This document shows, piece after piece, positions 8,228 through 19,788 of a DNA stretch of 64,000 nt. How positions within the stretch are numbered: position 1 is the first letter of the stretch; every line of letters starts with the position of its first letter. The notes under the pieces are model-generated. The model worked only from the letters and a program-made list of their open reading frames with translations. It was not told the DNA's origin and ran no database searches. The translations under genes were made by a program, and so were the position numbers. Source of the DNA: JBHJGP01 sp050331695 (GTDB lineage: Bacteria; Pseudomonadota; Alphaproteobacteria; Geminicoccales; Geminicoccaceae); NCBI GenBank assembly GCA_050331695.1, contig JBHJGP010000036.1:1-64000 (forward strand), given 5' to 3'.

Positions 8228-8944
8228 TCAGCCGTCGCCTTCCGGCACGGGCGGGGCGTTTTTGCCCCTGAAGCGCTTGTAGACCACCGGTACGCAAGCC
8301 AGAACAGCGAGGCCCAGGATCGGCAGCAGGATCTGCGGCTCGAAGATCAGGCCCAGATCCGGTGTCTCTCCCCGGTCGAACACCGAGCCCAGGCCATTGC
8401 CGACGCTAACATAGACGGCCGTGCCGGGGATGATGCCGAGGAAAGTCGCGGAAACGAAGGTCAGAAGACCGACGCCAAGAAACGCCGGTACCAGATTGAC
8501 CAGCCAGAACGGGAACAGCGGCACCAAGCGCAGGATCAGAAGATAGCTGAAAGCGTCCTCCTGAAAGCCGTCCTCCATCCGTTTCATCCAGCCACCGGCC
8601 TTCTTGCGCAGCACCTCGCCGAACGATGTCTTGGCGATCAGAAAAATCAGCGTCGCGCCGATGGTGGCGCCGATGACGGCCAGGACCGAACCCAACACCA
8701 AGCCGAAGATGAAGCCGCCGGCGATGGTGAGGATGGCGGCACCGGGCAGCGACATGGCCGTGCTTGCTGCGTAGATCAAAACGAATGTCAACGGCGCCAG
8801 AAGGGGGTTCGAGCTGGCGAAATCAAGCAGGGTTTCCCGATGGTCCTTCAGCGCGTCAAAGCTCAGATAGTTGTGCACACCCGTCAGGTAGACGGTGATG
8901 GCGACGGCGACGATGAGGACGACAGGCAGCCAGCGACGGATCAT
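8228..8944 (-). CDS. TVP38/TMEM64 family membrane protein
   Basis: 238-residue integral membrane protein of the VTT (DedA-like) superfamily. About six hydrophobic segments can be read, with the family core AAILTIAGGFIFG followed by GATIGATLIFLIAKT and the reentrant LRLVPLFPFWLVNLVPAFLGV. Homologues in eukaryotes are lipid scramblases; bacterial role is unclear. It begins 5 bases after the stop of the MerA-like flavoprotein gene, and this pairing recurs in many bacteria, suggesting that the two work together. Confidence 0.9.
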   Translation of the reverse strand: MIRRWLPVVLIVAVAITVYLTGVHNYLSFDALKDHRETLLDFASSNPLLAPLTFVLIYAASTAMSLPGAAILTIAGGFIFGLVLGSVLAVIGATIGATLIFLIAKTSFGEVLRKKAGGWMKRMEDGFQEDAFSYLLILRLVPLFPFWLVNLVPAFLGVGLLTFVSATFLGIIPGTAVYVSVGNGLGSVFDRGETPDLGLIFEPQILLPILGLAVLACVPVVYKRFRGKNAPPVPEGDG

Positions 8945-8949
8945 GGAAA

Positions 8950-10398
8950 TCAGCCAAATTTGGCCAGAAAACGGACTAGCTTGGCGGTCCGCTCGCTGAA
9001 CAGTTTCGGGGTAAAGTAAGCGCCCGCGACCCTCTTCGAGATCTCGCTGAAGGTGGGGTAGGGGGCCACGATGCCAGCCATGACCGACAGGGACAGCTTT
9101 TTCTCGATCATCAGGCTCCAGGGCAGGATCAGCTCGCCGGCGTGAGGGCCGACGATGCTGACACCGAGCGGCCGCCCCTTCTTGTCGACAACCAGCTTGA
9201 TCAGACCGTCGGTGCGGCGCTCGGCCCGGGCCCGGTCATTGCCTGTAAAAGGTTCGGTCAAGACCTGGACCGCATCGCCATGCTGCTCGCGCGCTTCCGC
9301 TTCGGTCAGACCCACCTGGGCAAGTTCGGGGTCGGTGAAGGTGACCCAGGGCACCGAGCGTTCGACCACCTTGGCCGGCAGCCGAAACAGGACCTGACGA
9401 ACGACGACGCTGGCATGGTGGCCGGCCATGTGGGTGAATTGCTCGCGCCCGGCCACATCGCCGACGGCGAAAACCTTCGGATTGGTCGTCTTCAGCCGCC
9501 GGTCGGTCTTGATCCCCCGCTCATTGGTCTCGATCCCGGCGGTCTCCAGCCCCAGATCGACGGTCGCAGCCTTTCGCCCGGTGGCCACCAGGAGATGGCT
9601 TCCGGAGATGATTTGGTCGCCCTCGGCGCCAGTCAGCGTGATCCGAACCCCGGCCTCGGGCGCCTCGGCCCGGGCCACCTTGGCGTTCTCGATCAGGCGG
9701 ACGCCGTCGGCCTGGAGTTGGTTCCTGACGACAGCCACCAGGTCCGGATCGTCCTTCGGCAGGATCGGACCCAGATCGATCAGGGTCACCTCGGAACCGA
9801 GCCGTCGGTGTGCCTGGGCCATTTCGGTGCCGATCGGACCGGCGCCGATGACAAGGAGATGTTGCGGCTGTTCAGCGACCCAGAAAATGGTTTCGTTGGT
9901 GAGATAAGGCACCTGACCTAGGCCTTCGATCGGCGGCACCATCGGCCTGCTGCCGGTGGCGACGACGAAGCGGCGCGCCCGGATCCGCCTGCCGCCGGCC
10001 TCGACCTCGTCGCCGTGGCGAAACCGGGCCCAATCGCGGATGACGGTGACGCCGAGGCCCTCGAACCGCTCGACGCTGTCATGAGGCGCGATGCCGTCGA
10101 TCACGCCCCGGATGTGCGCCTGGACCTGGCCAAAATCTGTGGTTGTATCGACCCGGACGCCGAAAGCGCGGGCGTCGCCGGCGAGATCACTCCAGGAGGC
10201 GGCCGCCAGCAGGGATTTCGACGGCACACAGCCATGGTTGAGGCAGTCGCCACCCATCAGATCGGCCTCGATCAGGACCACCGAAGCGCCCATCTGGGCG
10301 GCGCCCGCGGCCACGGAAAGACCGCCGGAGCCGGCGCCGATCACACAGAGATCGGGGGTCAGAACGTCGGTCGTGGTAATCTTGGTCGTCTGGTCCAC
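8950..10398 (-). CDS. MerA-like FAD pyridine nucleotide-disulfide oxidoreductase
   Basis: 482-residue flavoprotein of the lipoamide dehydrogenase/mercuric reductase family. FAD site GAGSGG (21-26), redox-active disulfide Cys52 and Cys57 in GGDCLNHGCVPSKSL, NAD site GAGPIGTEMAQ (about 205), FAD-distal ATGRKA and the AVGDVAG segment, then the dimerisation domain. The His-Glu pair of true lipoamide dehydrogenases is not intact: the His position is Tyr447 in YPTFSE, although Glu452 is kept. It also lacks the N-terminal metal-binding domain and C-terminal Cys pair of classical MerA. Function is therefore an unassigned NAD(P)H-dependent reductase, cotranscribed with the TVP38 protein. Confidence 0.87.
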   Translation of the reverse strand: MDQTTKITTTDVLTPDLCVIGAGSGGLSVAAGAAQMGASVVLIEADLMGGDCLNHGCVPSKSLLAAASWSDLAGDARAFGVRVDTTTDFGQVQAHIRGVIDGIAPHDSVERFEGLGVTVIRDWARFRHGDEVEAGGRRIRARRFVVATGSRPMVPPIEGLGQVPYLTNETIFWVAEQPQHLLVIGAGPIGTEMAQAHRRLGSEVTLIDLGPILPKDDPDLVAVVRNQLQADGVRLIENAKVARAEAPEAGVRITLTGAEGDQIISGSHLLVATGRKAATVDLGLETAGIETNERGIKTDRRLKTTNPKVFAVGDVAGREQFTHMAGHHASVVVRQVLFRLPAKVVERSVPWVTFTDPELAQVGLTEAEAREQHGDAVQVLTEPFTGNDRARAERRTDGLIKLVVDKKGRPLGVSIVGPHAGELILPWSLMIEKKLSLSVMAGIVAPYPTFSEISKRVAGAYFTPKLFSERTAKLVRFLAKFG

Positions 10399-10483
10399 AA
10401 GCGTTGCGCCTCGTCATGTACTGGCCGGACCAAAGCGTTCCAGCGCGGTTGTTCCTTCGGCCCGGATCTCCTAAGGGAGAGCG

Positions 10484-10978
10484 ATGCCGATGAGCCGCGA
10501 CCAACTTCTGGCCCGACTGGATGACATGGGCGTGACCTGGGAGCTTCACGAGCACCCGGCCGTCTACACCGTCGAGGAGGCACAAGAGCACACCAGCCAT
10601 CTCGCAGGCGGTCACTGTAAGAACCTGTTTCTCAAAGACAAGAAGGGCGGGCTCTGGCTGGCGACCGTTTCCGAAGCCCGTCGCGTGGATTTGAACGGCC
10701 TATCAAGGGCACTGGGCGCGCCTCGCTTTTCCTTCGGCAAGCCCGACCTCCTGATGGAGGCGCTGGGCGTCGAGCCGGGCTCGGTGACCCCGCTGGCCCT
10801 CGTCAACGATCAGGGCCGCCGGGTGCGGCCGGTTTGGGACCAGAGCCTGCTCGCCCATGACCGGATCGCTTGCCACCCTCTGGTCAACACAGCGACCCTG
10901 CTCATCGCCAGCACCGACCTGATGCGGTTCGTCACCGCGCTCGGCCACGAGCCGATCCGCTTCGATTTCGATGAATAG
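10484..10978 (+). CDS. Prolyl-tRNA editing protein (ProX / YbaK-like deacylase)
   Basis: A 164-residue free-standing editing domain of the INS/YbaK superfamily that clears misacylated tRNA-Pro, most likely Ala-tRNA-Pro (ProXp-ala/PrdX type). The N-terminal HEHPAVYTVEEA motif and the catalytic Lys46 in GGHCKNLFLKDKK are clear, as is the C-terminal HPLVNTATLLI segment. A GGGAGAG site stands upstream of the ATG pair (10484 and 10490). It is monocistronic and divergent from the flavoprotein gene. Confidence 0.88.
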   Translation: MPMSRDQLLARLDDMGVTWELHEHPAVYTVEEAQEHTSHLAGGHCKNLFLKDKKGGLWLATVSEARRVDLNGLSRALGAPRFSFGKPDLLMEALGVEPGSVTPLALVNDQGRRVRPVWDQSLLAHDRIACHPLVNTATLLIASTDLMRFVTALGHEPIRFDFDE

Positions 10979-11024
10979 TCTATTTCTAGTGTATAACTTT
11001 CCCTCATGAGTTGAATGTCGCTTG

Positions 11025-11045
11025 ACGTTAATCTTCGGTTAACGT
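11025..11045. promoter_or_regulatory. Perfect inverted repeat ACGTTAA-N7-TTAACGT
   Basis: Seven-base arms (11025-11031 and 11039-11045) separated by seven bases sit about 50 bases ahead of the phosphatase-like gene. No T-run follows, so an operator is likelier than a terminator. No protein can be assigned to it. Confidence 0.35.
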
Positions 11046-11095
11046 GCCATGGACGATAACCAAGGCTAACCAACCGCGATTGAGCCTCCGGTCCC

Positions 11096-11614
11096 ATGCC
11101 GTCGTCGATCCATTTCGGAAAACATGCGGATGCCATCCGCGACGCGACCCGCTTACGGCCGCGCCACATCATCTCCTGCCTCGATCCCGGCTGCCACCGG
11201 CCCCGGTTTCCCGGCGTCCGCGTGCTCCATCACCTCTGCCTCGAGTTCGACGATGTCGAGCATGAGGCCCTGAACGGCGCCAGGCCGCCCGGCGACGAGG
11301 ACATGGAGCGGGTCCTGCGCCTCAACCACCACGCCCAGGGCGAGGACATTTTCGTCCATTCCCATCAGGGTTTGGGCCGCGCCGCGACCATCGCCTACGT
11401 GCTGATGTGTTTGCGCCACCCCGCCGGCCGCGAGGCCGATGTCGCGCTCTGCATCGGCGACCGGGCACCCTTCGTCCGGATCAACCGGCGCATGGTCGAG
11501 ATCGCCGACCGTCTGTCGGGCCGGAACGGGCTCTTGACCGCCGGCCTCACCGCGATGCAGCCGCCGACGGCCCGGCACTGCGCCGCCACGGTCTCGCTTC
11601 CCCCGTCGCTCTGA
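11096..11614 (+). CDS. Tyrosine-phosphatase-fold protein lacking the catalytic Cys
   Basis: 172 residues resembling the small predicted protein-tyrosine phosphatases of Alphaproteobacteria: an N-terminal strand region ending ISCLDPG, a LEFDDVEHE segment where the general-acid loop lies, and the phosphate-binding P-loop. The P-loop should read HCxxxxxR; here it is His88-Ser89-HQGLG-Arg95, with serine encoded by TCC in place of the nucleophilic cysteine. The arginine is retained. A C-to-S change abolishes the thiol chemistry of this superfamily, so it is likely a pseudophosphatase that binds but does not hydrolyse phosphotyrosine. No clear ribosome site precedes the ATG. No partner gene is evident. 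Confidence 0.75.
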   Translation: MPSSIHFGKHADAIRDATRLRPRHIISCLDPGCHRPRFPGVRVLHHLCLEFDDVEHEALNGARPPGDEDMERVLRLNHHAQGEDIFVHSHQGLGRAATIAYVLMCLRHPAGREADVALCIGDRAPFVRINRRMVEIADRLSGRNGLLTAGLTAMQPPTARHCAATVSLPPSL

Positions 11615-11725
11615 CGGTCCTCCCGGGCGCGTCGCTGCTCACCGTTTGACAGAAGTGGCGCCGAGGCGGACACTTCAACCCGAGCGGTCGATCAACGCCG
11701 CCGGGATCAACGGGAGGACGTCACC

Positions 11726-12463
11726 ATGATCGCAACCAACAGCATTGTCCGCATAGCCGCCATCGGCGCTTTGGCCACGGCCTCGCTCTCGGCCCTGGCC
11801 CAGGAAGATCCCAAACGCATTTTTGTCTTCGGCGATTCCCTGACCTGGGGATGGACGCCGGTGGAGCCGATCGTGCCCACCGTCCGCCATGCCCATGAGG
11901 ATCGTTGGACCACCGCCCTCGCCGAGGCCCTGGGCGACGGCTACGAGCTGGTGGTGAATGGCCTTAGCGGGCGGACCACCAATATCGACGATCCGACCGA
12001 TGCCAAGCTGAACGGCGCCGAGATGTTTCCGGCCCTGCTCGCAGCCCACGAGCCGCTCGATCTGGTGATCATCATGCTCGGCACCAATGACACCAAAACC
12101 TATCTTCAGCGCACCCCCTTCGAGATCGGCCTCGGCGCCGGGCACCTGATCAACATGGTCCATGAGGCGCCGGGCTGGGACTGGACCGACTACCCGGCGC
12201 CCCAGGTGCTCCTGATCAGCCCGCCGCCGCTCGGCCAGGAAATCGATCCGCTGGCGGCCGAGATCTTCGAGGGCAGCCTGGAGAAGAGCCGGGCCCTACC
12301 CCAGGTCTATGAAGCGATCGCGGCCGCCGCCGGTGAGAGCTTCTTCGATGCCGGCTCGGTGATCTCGACCGATGGCGTCGACGGCATCCACTTCACCGCC
12401 GAGACCAATCAGACCCTGGGCGAGGCGGTCGCCGACGAGGTGAAGACAATCTTCAAGCAGTAG
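11726..12463 (+). CDS. Exported SGNH/GDSL hydrolase (arylesterase-like)
   Basis: A 245-residue esterase of the SGNH superfamily. Signal peptide about 1-25 ending ALA-QED, so periplasmic. Block I FGDSLTWGW with nucleophile Ser38, block II Gly in VVNGLSGRTT, block III Asn121 in MLGTNDTKT, and block V Asp219 and His222 in DGIHF. A GGGAGGAC site precedes the ATG. Similar proteins hydrolyse aryl acetates and short-chain esters, but the natural substrate is unknown. Convergent with the membrane pseudogene that follows. Confidence 0.88.
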   Translation: MIATNSIVRIAAIGALATASLSALAQEDPKRIFVFGDSLTWGWTPVEPIVPTVRHAHEDRWTTALAEALGDGYELVVNGLSGRTTNIDDPTDAKLNGAEMFPALLAAHEPLDLVIIMLGTNDTKTYLQRTPFEIGLGAGHLINMVHEAPGWDWTDYPAPQVLLISPPPLGQEIDPLAAEIFEGSLEKSRALPQVYEAIAAAAGESFFDAGSVISTDGVDGIHFTAETNQTLGEAVADEVKTIFKQ

Positions 12464-12481
12464 ATTTTGTCTGGCGCGCGG

Positions 12482-13810
12482 TTACCACGTCAGCGCCAGC
12501 CAGGTGGCGAAGTTCTCGAAGATATAGAGGTATCGCCCGCCGATCTGCGGATACCATTGGTAGAGCCCCCAGGCGACTAGGCCAAAGAGGATGCAGGGCA
12601 CCGCCAGCGAGACCGTCGCCATCACGCTGAGCATTGAGACGGCGTGGATCTTCGCGAAATTGCTTCGCTCAACGAGGATGAGCCGGTCGACCACCCAATC
12701 CTTCAGGCGTTGCGGGAACAGGGCGGCGAGACAGAAGAACGAGACCCAGAGGTGCAGCAGGGTCGGGATCAATGTCGAGAAGATGGTGAGATAGAGCCAC
12801 CAATAGTTGTGTCTGGTTCCGGGGTCGTTCAGATCCGCGAACAGTCCCGGAAGATCGAACAGCGGCGCTGCAGCCACGCTGTTCATGGCGTGGATCATCA
12901 GGATCAGGGCGAGACCGAGCCCGGTAAAGAACAACGCAGCGACAACAAGATCGGCCAAGCCCAACAGGACGGCGGCTCGGACGCGGGCGACACCCAGGCG
13001 CAAAAGTCAGCGGGTCGCGCCGATCGAAAGCCAATCAAACAATGCATTGATAAGCCGCAAGGCACCCAAAAACACGAGCCAGGTGGCGACCGACTCGTTA
13101 CCGGGTCCAGCAAAGCCGGCCGCGCCCACCACCATCGCTCCCGCCAGAGCGAGGAACACGCCATAGCCCAGTAGTCCGAGATCACGTCGCTTGCTCCAGC
13201 CCAGCGTCAGTTACACTGCGCCTGCGTACGCGCCTGCGAATGCGAATGCGAAAATCAAACCGACTGCAACGACGAGCCAAGGTAGTTGCAGTCGGTTTGA
13301 AAGGCCATGTCTCAAAACAGACCAAAAACCGAGGTTGGCAAGGACGCCAATGGCCGCATACCGGATCCACCAGGGTTCGCCGGCCGGCAACACAATTAAG
13401 CCGCCGATCCCTCCTGCCCTTCCGGTCACCGCCCAAAGCAGAAAAAGAAGCACAACAGGGTAGATCAACGCGAAGCGGAGTGACAGGTCGAGGAGCGGCC
13501 AGTTCCAGGCGGATTGGCCGATCCGATCGGCGCTTTCTTTCGATGCCGCACGAAAGCTTTCCGTCGAGACGTCCTCGCCGACAAAGGCGGGGGTCAGACT
13601 TCTGTCAAGCCAAGTCAGCGCCTTGCCGACCAGGAGCTTGTAGAGATTGCCGTAGCCTGTTCGCTTGAGATTAACGGCGACTTTTCGCCGGTCGTACAGC
13701 TTGTCTGTACCCAGAAAATAATAGAGCCAAAATGAGCTGAGCACCGCGACGAGAACGAGGCCGAGAAAACCGGGAATGATCTCCGCGATGAGCTCAAAAA
13801 CGCGCGGCAT
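12482..13810 (-). pseudogene. Membrane-protein gene interrupted by two in-frame stops
   Basis: One continuous frame of 442 codons runs from the ATG at 13810 to a stop at 12482 but contains TAA at 13211-13213 and TGA at 13007-13009. The piece before TAA is 199 residues, the middle piece 67 and the last 173 after the TGA. All three are hydrophobic and flow together: the middle piece, invisible as a frame of its own, reads as a helix (GYGVFLALAGAMVVGA) and an amphipathic stretch ending in WLSIGATR. No insertion or deletion is needed to join them. I do not recognise the family; six to eight membrane helices are likely. Point-mutation decay is the simplest explanation, sequencing error or recoding being the alternatives. 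Confidence 0.75.
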
Positions 13811-13948
13811 CTGCCTGCGACCTGTGTCCCGACCCAGAAGAATGACAATTTATGGTTTGTTTCTGACAGGTCTGGGTGACACCGCAAGGCTGATCGGCAA
13901 GAAGCGGTCCGGTCTCGGATCAGGGGCGCCGCGAAACGGACGAAAGTT

Positions 13949-14800
13949 TCAGGCGAAAAAGGAGGCGTAGGGGGAGCCAGCGAAGGTGTCGCGCAACTGA
14001 CGAAAATTGCTGATCGTGTCGTGGAGCGACCGGGTGTTTTGCTTCTTCAGGGGCGTTTGCAAGTCGACATGCTGTAACGACAAAAAGTCCAGGACGCGGG
14101 CGCTTTCGCCGGTTTTGTTTTCTATCAGGTCCTCGTAGGCGACCTCGGCGAAGGGGTGATTGACAAAAATCTTGTCGAAATGACGCTCGAGCCTTTCGGT
14201 GCGGCGGAACTCGGCGAGGCATTCTTCGCCCGTGAGCGTGATGGTTTGAGGTTTGGTGTTTCCGCTGGATGGGCCGGTCTGGCTTTCCCATTCGCCGGTG
14301 GCCGCGGCCATTTTCCAGGAGACCAGCGTCTTCAAGAGGTTGCGCCGTTTCAGGTGAATGATCCGGATGCTGCGGTCCTCTTTGATCGCCGAAAGGAGGC
14401 TCGGCAGATCCGGCACGTCCCAGCGCCGGGCATAAGCTCGGCTCAGATGGTGGTACAGGAATTTGACGCCGACGGCCCGTTCCAAAAGCATTCGCTGGGT
14501 CGAGCGGCGAAAGTAGCGCTGAGGCCCGAGGCTACGGATTTCGTCGAGGATGAAGCCGTGGCTGAGCGCGAACTCACCGAAAAGCTCGCGGTGCTGGCGC
14601 ACTTGAGGGTGCGAGGCGAGGAGCGATGCCAGAAGGTTGGAGCCGGTCCGGCCGCGGGTGAAGGTGACGAAGCGGGTGGGGTCGGGGAGAAGTGTCTGGG
14701 TGATGCGCCCGGCCGCTGCCGTCAGCACCTGTTCCTTGATCTTTTTTGCGCGGATTCTGGGCGTGTTGCGCAATGGTGGGTGCATGACAAGGGACATCAC
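13949..14800 (-). CDS. Sulfotransferase family protein
   Basis: 283-residue PAPS-dependent sulfotransferase-like protein. The 5'-phosphosulfate-binding loop is FTRGRTGSNLL (47-57), followed by a HRELFGEF segment, and the 3'-phosphate-binding part RIIHLKRRNLLKTLVSWK near the middle. The layout resembles the Stf0-like and bacterial sulfotransferase families acting on carbohydrates or lipids. Acceptor unknown. It is on the minus strand, divergent from the glycine riboswitch region, with no operon partner. Confidence 0.82.
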   Translation of the reverse strand: MMSLVMHPPLRNTPRIRAKKIKEQVLTAAAGRITQTLLPDPTRFVTFTRGRTGSNLLASLLASHPQVRQHRELFGEFALSHGFILDEIRSLGPQRYFRRSTQRMLLERAVGVKFLYHHLSRAYARRWDVPDLPSLLSAIKEDRSIRIIHLKRRNLLKTLVSWKMAAATGEWESQTGPSSGNTKPQTITLTGEECLAEFRRTERLERHFDKIFVNHPFAEVAYEDLIENKTGESARVLDFLSLQHVDLQTPLKKQNTRSLHDTISNFRQLRDTFAGSPYASFFA

Positions 14801-15050
14801 GAAGCCTTGAGTCGTTTGTTTCCAGAACTGCTGACGCGGCTCGATCCCCTTTTGATCCCTGGAAAGGGCGGATTCTAGCCTGTTGTGAGCTTTATCGCTG
14901 CCGGGTCTAATGGACTGTGCGTCTCTCGTCTCATAGTTCTGGCCCAGGCGTCTGAAAAGAGAATTGGCCGCTGTTTGTGCGACCTCGAAACTTGCTTGGC
15001 TTGACCGTAGAGGCGGCTCACCATACCGTGGTGCTAGTCAGCCGAGCCTT
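14801..15050. other. Leader region ahead of the glycine riboswitch, no gene
   Basis: About 250 bases between the sulfotransferase start and the riboswitch. No convincing coding frame is visible; it should hold the promoters of both divergent units. Confidence 0.45.
15001..15029 (+). promoter_or_regulatory. Possible promoter of the gcv leader
   Basis: TTGACC at 15001-15006 and TACCGT at 15024-15029 are 17 bases apart and would place transcription start just before the first riboswitch aptamer. The -10 match is weak. Confidence 0.3.
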
Positions 15051-15245
15051 ACGGGAGAGTTCGTCACGGGACCTCGTGACGGCGCCGAAGGAGCAACCGC
15101 CCCGGAAACTCTCAGGCCCCAGGACCGCAAGGGGATGACACGCTGGAGAGCGCCGGGCCGAAGGGTCTGGCCACCGACGGGGTAGGCCGCCTGTCTCGAG
15201 TAACGAGGTGAGCGGGTAATCTCTCAGGTTCCGGACAGCGGGGGC
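15051..15245 (+). ncRNA. Tandem glycine riboswitch
   Basis: Two glycine aptamers in series precede gcvT. Aptamer one (about 15051-15135) has GGGAGAG at 15053, the core GCCGAAGGAGCAA at 15084-15096 and CTCTCAGG at 15109-15116, followed by GGACCGCAAGGGG. Aptamer two (about 15142-15245) has GGAGAG at 15144, the core CACCGACGGGGTA, a second CTCTCAGG at 15221-15228 and CCGGACAGCGGGG closing the domain. This is the arrangement known to turn on glycine-cleavage genes when glycine is abundant. A GGTCAC/GTGACC hairpin (15257-15278) follows and could be part of the expression platform. The second core is slightly divergent from the usual CCGAAGGGGCAA. Confidence 0.92.
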
Positions 15246-15256
15246 CCCAGGGATCT

Positions 15257-15278
15257 GGTCACCGAATATCCGTGACCG
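15257..15278 (+). promoter_or_regulatory. Hairpin downstream of riboswitch, possible expression platform
   Basis: GGTCAC and GTGACC form a perfect six-base stem with a ten-base loop. No T-run follows, so control of translation initiation or folding of the leader is more likely than intrinsic termination. Confidence 0.35.
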
Positions 15279-15360
15279 GTTTCGCAAGCCGCGTGGCGGG
15301 CAGGCTGGCCCGGCTAGGCGGTGGGCTCGAACCATCCGGCTCCGAAGGACGTCTCCGGCC

Positions 15361-16461
15361 GTGACCGACAAAGACAAATCCGTTCCGCTCGAGGCCTGGC
15401 ACCGGGCCCATGACGCCAGGCTGGTGCCATTCGCCGGCTGGTCGATGCCGGTCCAGTATGCGGCAGGCATCGTCGTCGAGCACACCGCCTGTCGCGAACG
15501 GGCCGCGTTGTTCGACGTCTCCCATATGGGCCAGCTCAGCCTTCGAGGTGAGGGCAGCGCCGACGCACTGGAGGCGTTGGTGCCGGCCGACCTCGTCAAT
15601 CTGGCGCCGGGGCGGGCGCGCTACACCTGCCTCACCAATGATGCGGGCGGCGTGGTCGACGATCTGATCATCACGCGGGTGGAGGACGGGTTCGACGCCG
15701 TTGTCAATGCCAGCCGTCTGGATGCCGATCTGGCCCACATACGAGGGCGGTTGCCGGCGTCCGTCGAACTGATCCATCATCAGGACCGGGCGCTTCTGGC
15801 GCTCCAGGGTCCTCTCGCCTTCGACGTTCTCGAGCGGTTGACGCCGGGTGTCGGCAAGCTCCGCTTTATGGAGCGGGCGGAGTTCGAAAGCCCGGTCGGC
15901 GAGCTGGTCGTCTCGAGGCTCGGCTATACCGGCGAGGATGGCTTCGAGATCTCTGTCAGCGCCGATCGGGCCGAGGGCTTGGCCGAAAGGCTTGTCGGCT
16001 TCGAGGACGTGGCGCTCGCCGGTCTGGGCGCGCGCGACACGCTCCGGCTCGAGGCGGCGCTTTGTCTCTACGGCAATGAGTTGGACGAGCGGACCACGCC
16101 GGTCGAGGCCGGCCTCACCTGGTCGATCCAGAAGCGGCGCCGGTCCGAGGGCGGATTTCCGGGAGCCGAGATCATTCAGGACCAATTGGCCAAAGGTACT
16201 GACAAAAACTTGGTCGGGCTCTTGATCGAAGGCCGGGTTCCGGCCCGGGCCGGGGCGGTGATCCAGGATGATGCCGGCGGGTCCCTGGGCGTGGTCACCA
16301 GCGGCAGCTTCTCACCGAGCCTCGGTGCCTGCATCGCGCTCGGCTACGTGCCGCCGACGGAAGCCTCGGAGGGCCATCCGCTGGTCTTGATGGTCCGCAA
16401 CAAGCCCGTGGCCGCCAAGGTCTGCCCGCTTCCCTTCATCCCCCATCGCTACGTTCGCTGA
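15361..16461 (+). CDS. gcvT: Glycine cleavage system T-protein (aminomethyltransferase)
   Basis: Transfers the methylene group from the lipoylated H-protein to tetrahydrofolate, releasing ammonia. 366 residues, with the N-terminal LEAWHRAHDARLVPFAGW segment, DVSHMGQL, the folate-site Asp region, GYTGEDGFEI, GLGARDTLRLEAALCLYG and ETTPVEAGL-like segment (ERTTPVEAG), all characteristic. GTG start with a GAAGGA site about 12 bases upstream. First gene of gcvT-gcvH-gcvP under the tandem glycine riboswitch. Confidence 0.96.
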   Translation: MTDKDKSVPLEAWHRAHDARLVPFAGWSMPVQYAAGIVVEHTACRERAALFDVSHMGQLSLRGEGSADALEALVPADLVNLAPGRARYTCLTNDAGGVVDDLIITRVEDGFDAVVNASRLDADLAHIRGRLPASVELIHHQDRALLALQGPLAFDVLERLTPGVGKLRFMERAEFESPVGELVVSRLGYTGEDGFEISVSADRAEGLAERLVGFEDVALAGLGARDTLRLEAALCLYGNELDERTTPVEAGLTWSIQKRRRSEGGFPGAEIIQDQLAKGTDKNLVGLLIEGRVPARAGAVIQDDAGGSLGVVTSGSFSPSLGACIALGYVPPTEASEGHPLVLMVRNKPVAAKVCPLPFIPHRYVR

Positions 16462-16481
16462 ACTCGAGGAGACCACCTTCG

Positions 16482-16856
16482 ATGACCACCCGATACACCA
16501 AGGACCATGAGTGGGTTCGCCTGGAGGGCGACGTTGCCACCGTCGGCATCACCGACTTCGCACAGAAACAGTTGGGCGACGTGGTGTTCGTCGAACTGCC
16601 CGAGGTGGGCCGCACCGTCGAGGCGCAGGCCGACATGGCGGTGGTGGAATCGGTGAAGGCGGCGAGCGATGTCTATGCGCCTCTGGACGGTGAGATCGTG
16701 GAGATCAACGAAGCGATCGTCGACGAGCCGGCCAAGGTCAACAGCGATGCCGAGGGCGACGCCTGGTTCGTCAAACTCAAGCTCGCCGACAAAAGCGCCT
16801 TCGACGCGCTGATGGACAAGAGCGCCTACGAGACGTTCGCCGCCGACCAGGACTGA
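16482..16856 (+). CDS. gcvH: Glycine cleavage system H-protein
   Basis: Lipoyl carrier that shuttles the aminomethyl intermediate between the P-, T- and L-proteins. 124 residues. The lipoylated lysine is Lys59 in ESVKAASDVYAP. The KDHEW and GITDFAQ..LGDVVFVELP segments are typical. GAGGAG ribosome site in the 20-base gap after gcvT, so clearly cotranscribed. Confidence 0.97.
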   Translation: MTTRYTKDHEWVRLEGDVATVGITDFAQKQLGDVVFVELPEVGRTVEAQADMAVVESVKAASDVYAPLDGEIVEINEAIVDEPAKVNSDAEGDAWFVKLKLADKSAFDALMDKSAYETFAADQD

Positions 16857-16896
16857 TTTTTCGTCTCTGCAAGGCGTTTATTCAGGAGATTGTTCC

Positions 16897-19788
<2,892 letters not shown>

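Noticed and set aside
12482..13810. Recoding (selenocysteine or readthrough) to explain the double stops
   Set aside because: The two stops differ (TAA, TGA), TAA is not used for recoding here, and no structure follows the TGA. Decay is simpler.
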